From: Sinohyriopsis cumingii
Lineage: Eukaryota; Mollusca; Bivalvia; Unionida; Unionidae
Assembly (NCBI GenBank): GCA_028554795.2
Contig: CM068827.1
Span: 136,966,268-137,030,267 of the forward strand
Direction: 5' to 3'
DNA: 64,000 nucleotides
In this document: piece by piece, positions 55,742 to 64,000 of the stretch
Layout: each line of letters opens with the position of its first letter
How positions within the stretch are numbered: position 1 is the first letter of the stretch
Program-made: the position numbers and the translations under genes
The notes under the pieces: model-generated
The model's database searches: none
The model's input: the letters and a program-made list of their open reading frames with translations, nothing else
What the model was told of the DNA's origin: nothing

Positions 55742-57603
55742 ACAAAAAGAGGTCACGTGGATAATCTGTGGATAACAAAGTACTTTGAAATGTCCTTGAA
55801 AACTGCAGTAATTTCGTCTAGCTTCTAAGAATCTAAGGACAGTTTTGCAACCATAACTTCCCAAGATGACTGAGAAATAAGGATGGCGAATATTCAATTG
55901 TTTAGTTAGTTCTCTTTTTTTTTGTCCTGTCAACAATTGTTAACGTTAGATGGTGGTTACCATCAGGCTTATGTTTTATTTTATTTTACGAAAGGTCTTT
56001 AAAAAAAAAATTAGTACTACTTCATCGTTTCTGACAGTGCAAGGTAAAGAGGGTTTAAATCTGTGTTTCAATCCTATCGCGGATAACCCGGAGTCGGCTG
56101 TCATGGTGTGTCCCTAAGCAAAGTACAGTATTTCATTTGCCTCTGTGTATGATATAACACTTCGTATACCACTGTACTATTAGGCCTTAAACCAGCTAAC
56201 TTACCAGTTACTTAAGTTATACGATATTCAATTACACGATTAGATGGTATAATCTTCATTGGCTGATGTGCCGTAAACACCAAACTCACCCGCCCATCCA
56301 ACCAATCAACTACTTCAATCAGCTACTGATGGCTCTCAGGTATGGTCCTGGATTTTAAAACGTAGCCAAAAAAAAAAATCGCCAACTTCAATATATTGTA
56401 GCCATTTTCAAAAAATGTCGCCAGATTATGTAATGAATATTTTTCCAAGTCTATTAATGTAATAGGCAAAGAACATTGAAAAAAGATGGGATAGTTATTA
56501 CTTTAATGACAACAAGCAATACAGCCATAATATTACGCCATAATATTACAAAATAAATCATTACATTACTGCTTTTCACTACTTCCATGTTCTTTGCATC
56601 CTGCATCACAGTTAGTGCATAAGTATGACTGTCGTCACCTGAAATAAATGCATTATCAGCTGTAAAATATCTACTTTCCTGTCATCTACAGTCTCTCTCT
56701 GTCTCTCGTTTTTTTAAAAAATATAAACATCAGGTGTTGAGCAAATCGATATTATGTGTTTTATTTTCCAAACAATAGTTTTGTAAGGAACTGTAGTTTA
56801 TGGCATTTTAATACTAAAACCCCGTGATCGTACTTTGCAATGCAAGATTCAGGGACTGTTGTCTGATGAATTTGCACTAAATCCAAACGCTGTTAATTTT
56901 GTTAACTTACTCTAAGGATGAGGCGATGAACACGCAACGGTAAACTTTCGTTTACTCATGACAAAGTTGCACTGTTGACAGTATGCCATTCTGATAGCGA
57001 TTTTTTCCATTTGCTTTGCATTTATACACAGCAATCGGTACTTAAAAAATAATCAGTTTTCTCTTAAGTTTCAACAAAACTATTTTATTGGTGCATTTAA
57101 AAAAAACAACAGGAGGATTAGCCGTCGTTTAATTAATTGTAGCTGTTTTTATTAGCGTCTTCAGAGGTCGGTCGATTGTAGGTATTGTCCAAGTAGCATG
57201 ACTGAGTCATAGCATACAGTACTCAGGCCAGATGTCAACATACGCGGATCATGATATTGCAATGCACTGTAAAGATGGGTTTGTCAATACGAACAAAGGG
57301 TTTGTTTATGTAACATATATATTCAAGTGCACTGTGTATCCAAGTTTGTGGCTTACTTTTGTGGTCCCTATGAATGTCTCCACTCCAGATCCATGACTGT
57401 ATGTACTAATTAAACAGCCAAAATGGTTGTCGACAAAAAATTGCCATATGGTATATTTTGTCGCCAATAAAAAAAATCTCAATTTGGGACATTGGCGAAG
57501 CCCAGGACGATCTCTGGCTCTGATAGTTGCGTGATTATGGTGTTGTGGTTGTTCAAACATGCCAAAATCATTCTCGAACTTGTGACAATACGTTGTTCTA
57601 AAC
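55742..57603. other. Intron sequence without recognised features
   Basis: Unique AT-rich sequence with short microsatellites (CTCTCTGTCTCT near 56694). No exon or transposon protein seen. Confidence 0.5.
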
Positions 57604-57614
57604 TTGTATGTTAT

Positions 57615-57929
57615 TTTACAGGTGTGTGAACTTGGATGCTATTTAATAGGTGTGTCAACTGGTATGTTATTTTGCAGGTGCATCAACTTGCATGTTATTT
57701 TACAGGTGTGTCAACTTGTATGTTATTTTACAGGTGTGTCAACTTGTATGTTATTTTACAGGTGTGTCAACTTGCATGCTATTTTACAGGTGTGTCAACT
57801 TGGATGCTATTTTACAGGTGTGTCAACTTGCATGCTATTTAATAGGTGTGTCAACTGGTATGTTATTTTGCAGGTGCATCAACTTGCGTGTTATTTTACA
57901 GGTGTGTCAACTTGAATATTATTTTACAG
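57615..57929 (+). repeat. 28-bp minisatellite made of a 3' splice site
   Basis: Eleven 28-bp units of the form ATTTTACAGGTGTGTCAACT. The last half-unit is the true acceptor and first codons of the exon at 57930 (GTGTGTCAA). Each unit repeats the pyrimidine stretch, CAG and exon start. Confidence 0.95.
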
Positions 57930-58004
57930 GTGTGTCAAGATGTAGACGAGTGTCAGAGCAACAACGGTGGCTGTGTGCCAGATTCTGTTTGCCATAACAC
58001 AAAA
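57930..58004 (+). CDS. Thrombospondin-like exon, calcium-binding EGF
   Basis: Phase 0, donor GTAAGG. It encodes VCQDVDECQSNNGGCVPDSV plus CHNTK. DVDEC..NNGGC is the calcium-binding EGF consensus. It is the last host exon in the window; type 3 repeats and the C-terminal lectin-like domain should follow outside it. Confidence 0.93.
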
Positions 58005-59441
58005 GTAAGGGATTAACTTTGTCTCTCAGAATCATAAACCACCCCAATGTTTGTTCGGTTTCTCTGGTTTTCTTATTTATTTAATTAATTTTTAAAATGA
58101 ATATATCATATTATTGAATCTAAAATGTAGATAATGTATATCGAATTTAATCCTTATTATTTCACTTAAAAATGTATATTGATTTATTGGTGCTTTGATA
58201 GCCTCTACACATACACTACCTATGGCATGTTTTTAATATTTTTCTTCCACTACATTTCTTACGTTTACCTTGTACAAAACGTTTACGTTACCTAGTACTA
58301 CACGTTTAGTTTTTACTACATGTTTACATTTACTTTGTAATACACATTTACATTTACCTTGTGCTACACATTTACGTTATCTTGTACTACGTGTTTACGT
58401 TACCTTGTAATACACGTTTATGTTTACCTTGTACTACATATTTACGCATACCTGGTACTACACGTTTATGTTTACCTTGTACTACATGTATATGCTTATC
58501 TTGTACTACATGTGCACGATACCTTGTACTACATGTTTACGTTTACGTTTGCCTTGTACTACACATTTGCGCTACCTTGTACTACACCTTCATTTTACCT
58601 TGTACTACATGTTTAAGTTTACCTTGTAATTATTCCAATTTTTATTAATTGACCGCGTTTTCTACAATTTGATTGGATGTAAACTGTCACGTGATACTGG
58701 TCTGGAATTATTTACACATTGATAAATTCTGCGGACCGTTTTTGGTTCCCTACTTCTGGGTCATTTTATGTTAAGTTTTATCATTATCAACGCCTTGCAC
58801 CATAATAATAACAACAACAAGGTCCCCCACCAACCCCTGTGATTTCTGATCAAAATTTACAAATCCCAGAATACAATCGCCCATTATAAGTTAAAGCAAA
58901 GGACTTGCACAGACCTTCCTGCACTCTAATAATCTCTCCCTTTGCCGAAGAAAGCATATGGCAGGCTTTAAGAATAAATCTTTAGAATTTATTGCATTTC
59001 ACATCGATAATATGTTGCAGCAGCTATTAAAGGTCACAGTCATATCAGGAGTTGTGGATCTCACTAAAATGGACATGAGTATACTTTGAAAGATCGAAAT
59101 GCGCAGAAAGCAAGAAGAACAATGCAATAACAACACTAGCCATAAGCAAGCGTATTGTTAAAAACAGGAACTGCCTGGTTTAAACAGCATCAACCATGTC
59201 TTTTTGATTAAAAGAAAAAATGATCATAGCAAGCTCGTTAGATAACTGCCATGACCCATTCTGACACTACCATATATTACTACATAAAAATCTACTACTC
59301 TTTGCTAATGAAAATGTGGCTATGTATTTTGTCGCAATGAAGAATGTAAAGAAAACTTTGTTAATGAAATCTGCTGATATGATGACAGAAAGAAAGTAAA
59401 TTGGAATTACAAGGATTAAATGATCATGGTTGGGTATTTTT
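58005..59441. other. Intron with a short-unit repeat
   Basis: About 18 degenerate units of a 22-bp phrase (ACCTTGTACTACACGTTTAC) lie at 58260-58630. The rest, to 59441, is unique AT-rich sequence. Confidence 0.7.
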
Positions 59442-59590
59442 TAGCAGCAGAGGGGGTGATCAGACCACTTAAGGGAATGGTCACCTTGTGTTTGAATCAA
59501 AAAGAATAATGACCCTTCATAGAGGTAATACCACGTCTACGATTATTGTTTGTCCCAAACAGAATTGTAGACGAACCCCCTCTGCTGCTA
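59442..59590. mobile_element. Hairpin-forming MITE-like element or viral terminus
   Basis: Perfect 16-bp inverted repeats TAGCAGCAGAGGGGGT (59442-59457) and its complement (59575-59590), with further internal inverted pairs (GACCA/TGGTC; CGTCTAC/GTAGACG). The ends can be read as TA target duplications with 14-bp termini, as in mariner MITEs. It lies 28 nt before the first gene of the viral block, so a role as its end or promoter is also possible. Confidence 0.65.
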
Positions 59591-59604
59591 TAATAATTAA
59601 ATCT

Positions 59605-59621
59605 AATGTTATAATAAAATG
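59605..59621 (+). promoter_or_regulatory. AT-rich start-proximal motif
   Basis: TTATAATAAAATG directly joins the start codon. The same string precedes the ATG at 61164 (61154-61166), and shorter forms precede 62572 (TTTTATATAAAAATG) and 63466 (TTATTATAATG). Confidence 0.6.
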
Positions 59622-60635
59622 GTACATCCGGAATCTCATACTGCAAGAATAGCTCGAGAACGATTAGAAGCAATCAAAAAAATTCTTCCTGTTAGAGATT
59701 CATTCAGAAAAAATCTACAAGCGCAGCAAGAAGCACAAGCTGAGTATGAAGAAGAAACTAAAAAACTGTTTAAGCCCGTCACTGCAGTCATCAAAGAAGA
59801 TCTTCTTCCGGTATCAAAACAAATAGCAAGAAGAACTAAACAGACAAAGAAGATTTTACGAGATCTTCCAACTGATATAGCTGCGGCTCAACCTCCACAT
59901 GTTGGTGAAGAAATACTTGAGGGTATTGGTAAAATTCGTGCTGAAATAGGTGAGATGAAAGATCATGTAACAGAAACAGGAGAAGCAAGGGAAAGGGTTC
60001 GTATAAAAGATAAATTTAATGAACAACATCTTGATCTCATAAAGGAATCTAAAAATGTAAATATATTAGCTGAATATGCCGCACGGACTTATGGTTATCG
60101 AAAAGAAGTTTTAAAAACCGAGTATGCCAATGATATTATAAGTCGTGATAATTGGTTCAGGTGGATATTTCGTATACATTATAATGTTGACCAAGCTAGA
60201 AATAGTGATACTAGATATATTGAATTTATGAAAGCAATAGATTTATATTATGATCGACTGCAAAAACAACAACAGCAGGAACAAATACAACCTTCTTCTC
60301 CGATACCGCAGCAACAACAAATACAACTTCCGCAGAAACGGAAAAAACAAACTCCACCACCGCAGCAACAACCTTCTCGACCGCAATCTCCAGAAGAAGA
60401 ATTTCACGATGCACCGGGTGCTACTGGCAGTGGTCTGGGAAATAATTTAGTTTGTCCTGATAATATCCTCAATGACGTGTCACGGTTAGAGGTTCTCATA
60501 GGAGGAAAACGTGCCGGAAATAATTCACCAGAAATAACCAATGAAGCATCTGATATTTGTCGGCGATTATTTCAAGGTGGTGTCACGGATATTGGCGTTT
60601 ACCGAGAGCTTATTGATGAGCTCGTTGATGATTAG
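59619..60635 (+). CDS. Coiled-coil structural protein with conserved C-terminal GNNSPE segment
   Basis: 338 residues. The N-terminal two thirds are helical and charged with coiled-coil potential (RIARERLEAIKKIL; LQAQQEAQAEYEEETKKL). A Trp/aromatic patch (NWFRWIFRIHYN) lies near 195. A Gln/Pro-rich linker (about 230-275) follows. The C terminus has GGKRAGNNSPEITNEASDIC, a compact helical segment I have the impression recurs in virus-like elements of cnidarians and other invertebrates. Possible scaffold or tape-like protein; function unknown. Confidence 0.75.
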   Translation: MVHPESHTARIARERLEAIKKILPVRDSFRKNLQAQQEAQAEYEEETKKLFKPVTAVIKEDLLPVSKQIARRTKQTKKILRDLPTDIAAAQPPHVGEEILEGIGKIRAEIGEMKDHVTETGEARERVRIKDKFNEQHLDLIKESKNVNILAEYAARTYGYRKEVLKTEYANDIISRDNWFRWIFRIHYNVDQARNSDTRYIEFMKAIDLYYDRLQKQQQQEQIQPSSPIPQQQQIQLPQKRKKQTPPPQQQPSRPQSPEEEFHDAPGATGSGLGNNLVCPDNILNDVSRLEVLIGGKRAGNNSPEITNEASDICRRLFQGGVTDIGVYRELIDELVDD

Positions 60636-60669
60636 TCATCGCGATTAGATAAATGGTAAATAAAATAAG

Positions 60670-61131
60670 ATGATCATACATAATAATCATCGTAAATCTG
60701 TACAGGTCAGAGCGGTGAACTCACGATTACCAATTTATAGGGTTATTTACGGAGATGGACTTGGTGATGTTATTCAGGGATTATTTACAAGGTTAGCCCC
60801 AAAAGCAGCACCTATTGCAAAACAATTATCGATGAAAGCTATTGATATTGTTCGTGAAAAAGCTCCTGGTGCAATTATCAATGTTGCTGGGAAGGCATTC
60901 TCGGCGATCAAAGAAAGACTAGCACGATTATTGCGACGAAAACAACAACCACTTGTGAAACTGGCAAGTACTGAGGTGATGCCAGCAGACGTAAGTAAAA
61001 TAATAAATCAAGCTGCAAATCAAAAACTAGCAGCGTTAGCAGATCGGGGACTCGGTGAATCGGGAAATAATATTTCAAGTTTAATATCAGGAAGTGGAAC
61101 TTCCCGAGGTGGAACTTCCCGAACGCGGTAA
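60670..61131 (+). CDS. pVI-like amphipathic capsid protein
   Basis: 153 residues. YGDGLGDVIQGLFTRLAPKA (about 25-45) is an amphipathic, Gly-containing helix like that of the pVI-like gene at 23019. Alanine-rich helices, a basic cluster (LARLLRRKQQP) and a Ser/Gly C terminus (GSGTSRGGTSRTR) follow. The position just before the capsid candidate fits a cement or membrane-lytic role. Starts at the first ATG. Confidence 0.75.
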   Translation: MIIHNNHRKSVQVRAVNSRLPIYRVIYGDGLGDVIQGLFTRLAPKAAPIAKQLSMKAIDIVREKAPGAIINVAGKAFSAIKERLARLLRRKQQPLVKLASTEVMPADVSKIINQAANQKLAALADRGLGESGNNISSLISGSGTSRGGTSRTR

Positions 61132-61163
61132 TCAACGTGTTAGACGAAAATAATTATAATAAA

Positions 61164-62537
61164 ATGTTCAAGCGCGTATCCGACACAGCATTTGACATGG
61201 AAGCACCTGTCCTTAAAGATGAATCGGTACGTGATTATCAGTTTTATTCTTATGACGCACGAACACCAGATCAACATGGAAGAATTGAACTATAAGTTCA
61301 TGACACAAGTAGATATTTTCTACCCGCTGAGGCTTTTATTGAGGTAGAAGGTACAATCGTAAAAACGGATGATGCTAATTACTTAGATCCAGTAAAAGTT
61401 GGTTTCGTCAACAACGGGATCATGGCATTATTTGATAGCGCCACGTATATGATTGATGGAAAAAATATTGAATCGATTGAGAAGGATGTAGACGTTGCTA
61501 CAACAATAATAGGGCTGGCAAGATATTCTGATGATTATACAAGATCAGCAGGTCCCACAATGATGTTTGTGAAAGATAATTCTAATAACCCTGAAAGCGA
61601 TCCGTATAATATAAGACGACCAAGAAATTTTGCCAATAACGCGGATGCCGATGTGTGGCCGGTGGTTCATGGTTCTGGTGAAAATTTCAACTTGGGATTT
61701 GCAGCGCGTAGAAATATGTTGCTAGGAGACAATAGAAGATTTTCATGTACAATTCCACTATCGCATATTTTTGGATTTTGTAGGAATGTTAAAAAGGTTA
61801 TTTTTGGAGCTAGACACACGGTTGTTCTTGTAAGAAAGGGTAATGATAATGATGCTCTGTGGAGACCCGTTGGTGATGTTGGTAAAGTAGTATTATCGAA
61901 ACTTTCACTGTGGATGCCGGTAATGACTCCAACGATCGCAGAAGAACAGAAATTAATTTCTTTCATGGACACAGGTGGTAAATCCTTGTTGTCATGGTTA
62001 ACAACAAACACAGATAGTATGCAAACTAACGTTAACGGTCAGTTTACATGGCATATAGCATCACAACAAGGTGTTTCTGCACCACGACATATTTTTATTG
62101 CGTTTCAAAACCATGATCGTTTAGGTAGTCAAGTTCACTCTCATATGATATTTGATAAACTAGGTCTTACAAATATTTCCTTGCGGATAAACGGACAACA
62201 AGAACCAACAGATAATATACAACTAAATTATGAACAAAATCGTATAGGACGTGCATATCATCGTTTGATGTCATTCATGGGACATGATCAAAATGTAGAT
62301 ACTGGGTTGCAAATATCACAATATGATTTCAGGACGTTGTATCCGATTTATTATTTTTCACTGGAGCATCTTGATCTATCAAAACAATCTGTCGTTGATA
62401 TACATCTTAAAGCAACATTAAATACAGGTGGTGTTGATTACAGAGCAATCGCGGTCATACTTAGCAATAAAGCCATGTTACTTGAAGGTGGTAGTGGTCG
62501 AATGAGGGTCGTTGATGCACCGGTGGAAAATCTGTAA
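61164..62537 (+). pseudogene. Probable major capsid protein (double jelly roll), one in-frame stop
   Basis: 458 codons from the ATG after the TTATAATAAA motif; TAA at codon 44 (61293-61295) is the only break, and the frame is continuous on both sides. Beta-rich throughout. Notable stretches are ATTIIGLARYSDDYTRSAGP (~110), FSCTIPLSHIFGFCRNVKK (~195) and SKLSLWMPVMTPTIAEEQK (~245). The size, the beta content and the place between pVI-like and core/protease genes support major capsid. It does not resemble the capsid at 23453 in sequence, so it belongs to another lineage. Structure prediction would settle it. Confidence 0.68.
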
Positions 62538-62571
62538 TCGTATTATTTAGAAAAATATATTTTATATAAAA

Positions 62572-63015
62572 ATGTCGTATGGTCATGTTAATGTTACTCT
62601 GACTCCTGGTCAGGTCAAAAAACTTCAATTAAAAACCACCAACAAATGTGGAACTAAAATATCACTAAAACGAGATCAAATTGGTGGTGGTCCAAACAAA
62701 TTATCGTTGACAAATAATCAGATTAAACATTTCAATAAAGCCCTGGAATCAAAAACTGGAGTTCAATTTCATCTTTCCCCGAGCGCCATCAAAGACATGG
62801 TTAAAACCGGTGGAATATTTCCACTTCTTGCGGCTATTCCAGCGTTAATAGCTGCTGCCGCGCCAGCCGTAGCAAAAGCAGCCGCGTTAGGTGCTGTTGG
62901 AACAGCTGCTGGAATGGCTCTAAAGAAAGCAACAGGGCAAGGATACAAAAAAAAGGGACGCGGCTTAAGATTGCCAGGATCTCGTTGGGGAAAGGGTCTG
63001 AGGCTTCCACGTTAG
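62572..63015 (+). CDS. Core-like protein with Gly/Ala hydrophobic centre and basic tail
   Basis: 147 residues. The N-terminal half is polar with LTPGQVKKLQL and KISLKRDQIGGGP. The centre is a long Ala/Ile/Leu segment (GGIFPLLAAIPALIAAAAPA) that could cross a membrane. The tail is basic (KKKGRGLRLPGSRWGKGLRL). This layout resembles adenovirus pX/mu-like or small Polinton core proteins. The protease frame overlaps its last codons. Confidence 0.75.
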   Translation: MSYGHVNVTLTPGQVKKLQLKTTNKCGTKISLKRDQIGGGPNKLSLTNNQIKHFNKALESKTGVQFHLSPSAIKDMVKTGGIFPLLAAIPALIAAAAPAVAKAAALGAVGTAAGMALKKATGQGYKKKGRGLRLPGSRWGKGLRLPR

Positions 63016-63446
63016 ATACTCCAGCATCAAATTTTGATTTACTTGATGCTGCTAAACGATTAAAAATAAAAAATTTTAGAGGTGTTTTCATGCGAGATCA
63101 ATTACCAAAACAACCAAACAAACTAGAAACAGGTATTATTAATCTCGATGAACGTTCTGGACCTGGTACTCACTGGGTATCATACGCGGTTGATCCACGT
63201 GGAATCGTTTATTTTGATTCATACGGGTTAGCTCCACCAGTTGAATTTATCAAGTATGTCGCACCACTCCACGCAACAACCAGAGTTTGGTATTCAACGT
63301 TACCTACACAAACAATGACAGATCCGCCAATATGCGGCCGTGAAGTAATTAATGTACTTAACGCTATATCAAAATCATCCAAACCGCCACATAAAATCGT
63401 GCATGATTATACAAGCAACCGCTTCGTTGCGCGTAAAGCGTTTTAA
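62985..63446 (+). CDS. Adenovirus-type cysteine protease
   Basis: The family cleaves capsid and core precursors during maturation. The catalytic His is in GPGTHWVSYAVD, the acidic partner in VYFDSYG, the Gln in STLPTQ and the Cys in PPICGREVINVL. All four are present. The conserved N-terminal segment NFDLLDAAKRLKIKNFRGVF begins upstream of any in-frame ATG; the first ATG is at 63090. The start given is therefore only the open-frame limit. Initiation may be by a non-AUG codon, a shift from the overlapping upstream gene, or an ATG now lost. Length (about 150) is typical for Polinton-like proteases. Confidence 0.85.
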   Translation: MGKGSEASTLDTPASNFDLLDAAKRLKIKNFRGVFMRDQLPKQPNKLETGIINLDERSGPGTHWVSYAVDPRGIVYFDSYGLAPPVEFIKYVAPLHATTRVWYSTLPTQTMTDPPICGREVINVLNAISKSSKPPHKIVHDYTSNRFVARKAF

Positions 63447-63465
63447 ACAACAGGTCTTATTATAA

Positions 63466-64000
63466 TGGTTGATATTTACGGAAGAAGATCCTCACGTGTT
63501 AAGAGACCATTCGGCGACGTTGATCTGTCAAAGTACGCGACTAAGGATGACCTCGCTGACGTTATGAACCTGGCTGGAGTTGACCCAGATGAGGTTGTTA
63601 TTTTTCAAGATCAACATGGTAAACTAAAAACGAGCAATATCAAATGGAATGATATAATCCGACGAGTACTTGGTGCAGCTACGGATAATATTCCTGTGTT
63701 TACTGACAGCGGCATAATTAGGGATTCAAGTGTATCATTTACAACCATCAGAGATGAAATTGCAAAAAGTGTTGCTGATCGCGTAAAAAATACCGGTGAC
63801 ACAATGACAGGTGAACTTAGCATGAACGGAAATAAAATAGTAGTTTTAAGAGATCCAACATCCGACGAAGACGCAGCAACAAAAAAATACGTCGACACCG
63901 TAGACGGTAAATTATCCACGTTACAGGCCGAGTATAATGTTCACGCGGGCACTTTTGGAAGATTTCGCAGAGTCTATCAAAGAATCATAGAAGAATTCTT
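63466..64000 (+). CDS. Fibre-like attachment protein, 3' truncated by window end
   Basis: At least 178 codons, open to the window edge. The N terminus is basic (YGRRSSRVKRPFGDVDLSKY). The segment NTGDTMTGELSMNGNKIV, followed by DPTSDEDAATKKYVD (about 107-145), is the repeat style of tail-fibre and collar proteins of phages and some eukaryotic viruses. It probably forms a trimeric shaft, with the receptor-binding head beyond the window. The ATG is preceded by TTATTATA, as in the other genes of this block. Confidence 0.78.

Larger units (their letters stand above)
59442..64000 (+). mobile_element. Second, divergent Polinton-like or endogenous viral element (partial)
   Basis: Six plus-strand genes start within about 4 kb, all intronless with gaps of 20-35 nt or overlaps. 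Contents include a pVI-like protein, a capsid candidate, a core-like protein, an adenovirus-type protease and a fibre-like protein. The order and sequences differ from the element at 10782. The left boundary is uncertain (59442 or 59600) and the right lies beyond the window. One in-frame stop is seen, in the capsid gene. Confidence 0.85.

Overview
The window is animal nuclear DNA from an invertebrate, most likely a mollusc. The evidence is intron-split host exons, tRNA-derived SINEs with a conserved core, long microsatellites, and intron repeats of a style common in mollusc genomes; the species cannot be named from this. The framework is one plus-strand host gene. Ten exons between 2646 and 58004 join in consistent phase and encode a thrombospondin of the pentameric group-B type: TSPN-like N-terminal exons, a short coiled coil ending in a Cys-x-x-Cys pair, then EGF-like domains. 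Upstream and downstream exons lie outside the window. The introns are very large because they have collected mobile elements and satellites.

The 6582-28262 intron holds a nearly complete Polinton/Maverick (adintovirus-like) element at 10782-27721. It has 0.35-kb terminal inverted repeats and a perfect 6-bp target duplication (CACCGA). It sits inside a SINE, which itself sits inside an 87-bp satellite. It carries PolB, a packaging ATPase, a chromodomain integrase, minor and major capsid proteins, a pVI-like protein, a conserved small membrane protein, basic core-like proteins, a CCHC zinc-knuckle protein and several small coiled-coil genes near the termini. Several core genes carry stops or frameshifts, while their catalytic motifs and other small genes are intact. 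Nearly every gene of the left and right arms has its own TATA box about 40-65 nt before its ATG.

The most striking observation is that five small genes near the element's ends finish in a perfect copy of the metazoan replication-dependent histone mRNA 3' signal. This is a 6-bp stem with a TTTC loop followed by an ACCCA-like flank. A purine-rich block (GAAAAGAAA or similar) follows at a constant 13-14 nt, in the place of the histone downstream element. I know of no report of this in Polintons.

The 40250-57929 intron holds a degraded minus-strand Gypsy element with an internal tandem duplication (41270-45060). It also holds a decayed fragment of a related Polinton with the same gene order from integrase to major capsid (45330-48790). 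A young Gypsy-type LTR retrotransposon follows (49168-54258, 185-bp LTRs, CCCAT duplication), with a SINE inserted in its reverse transcriptase.

After the last visible exon, 59619-64000 is a compact plus-strand block of six intronless genes running off the window end. It has a coiled-coil protein, a pVI-like protein, a probable major capsid protein, a glycine/alanine-rich core-like protein, an adenovirus-type cysteine protease and a fibre-like protein. It is a second and clearly different Polinton-like virus or endogenous virus. Its genes share an AT-rich motif directly abutting the start codon instead of an upstream TATA box.
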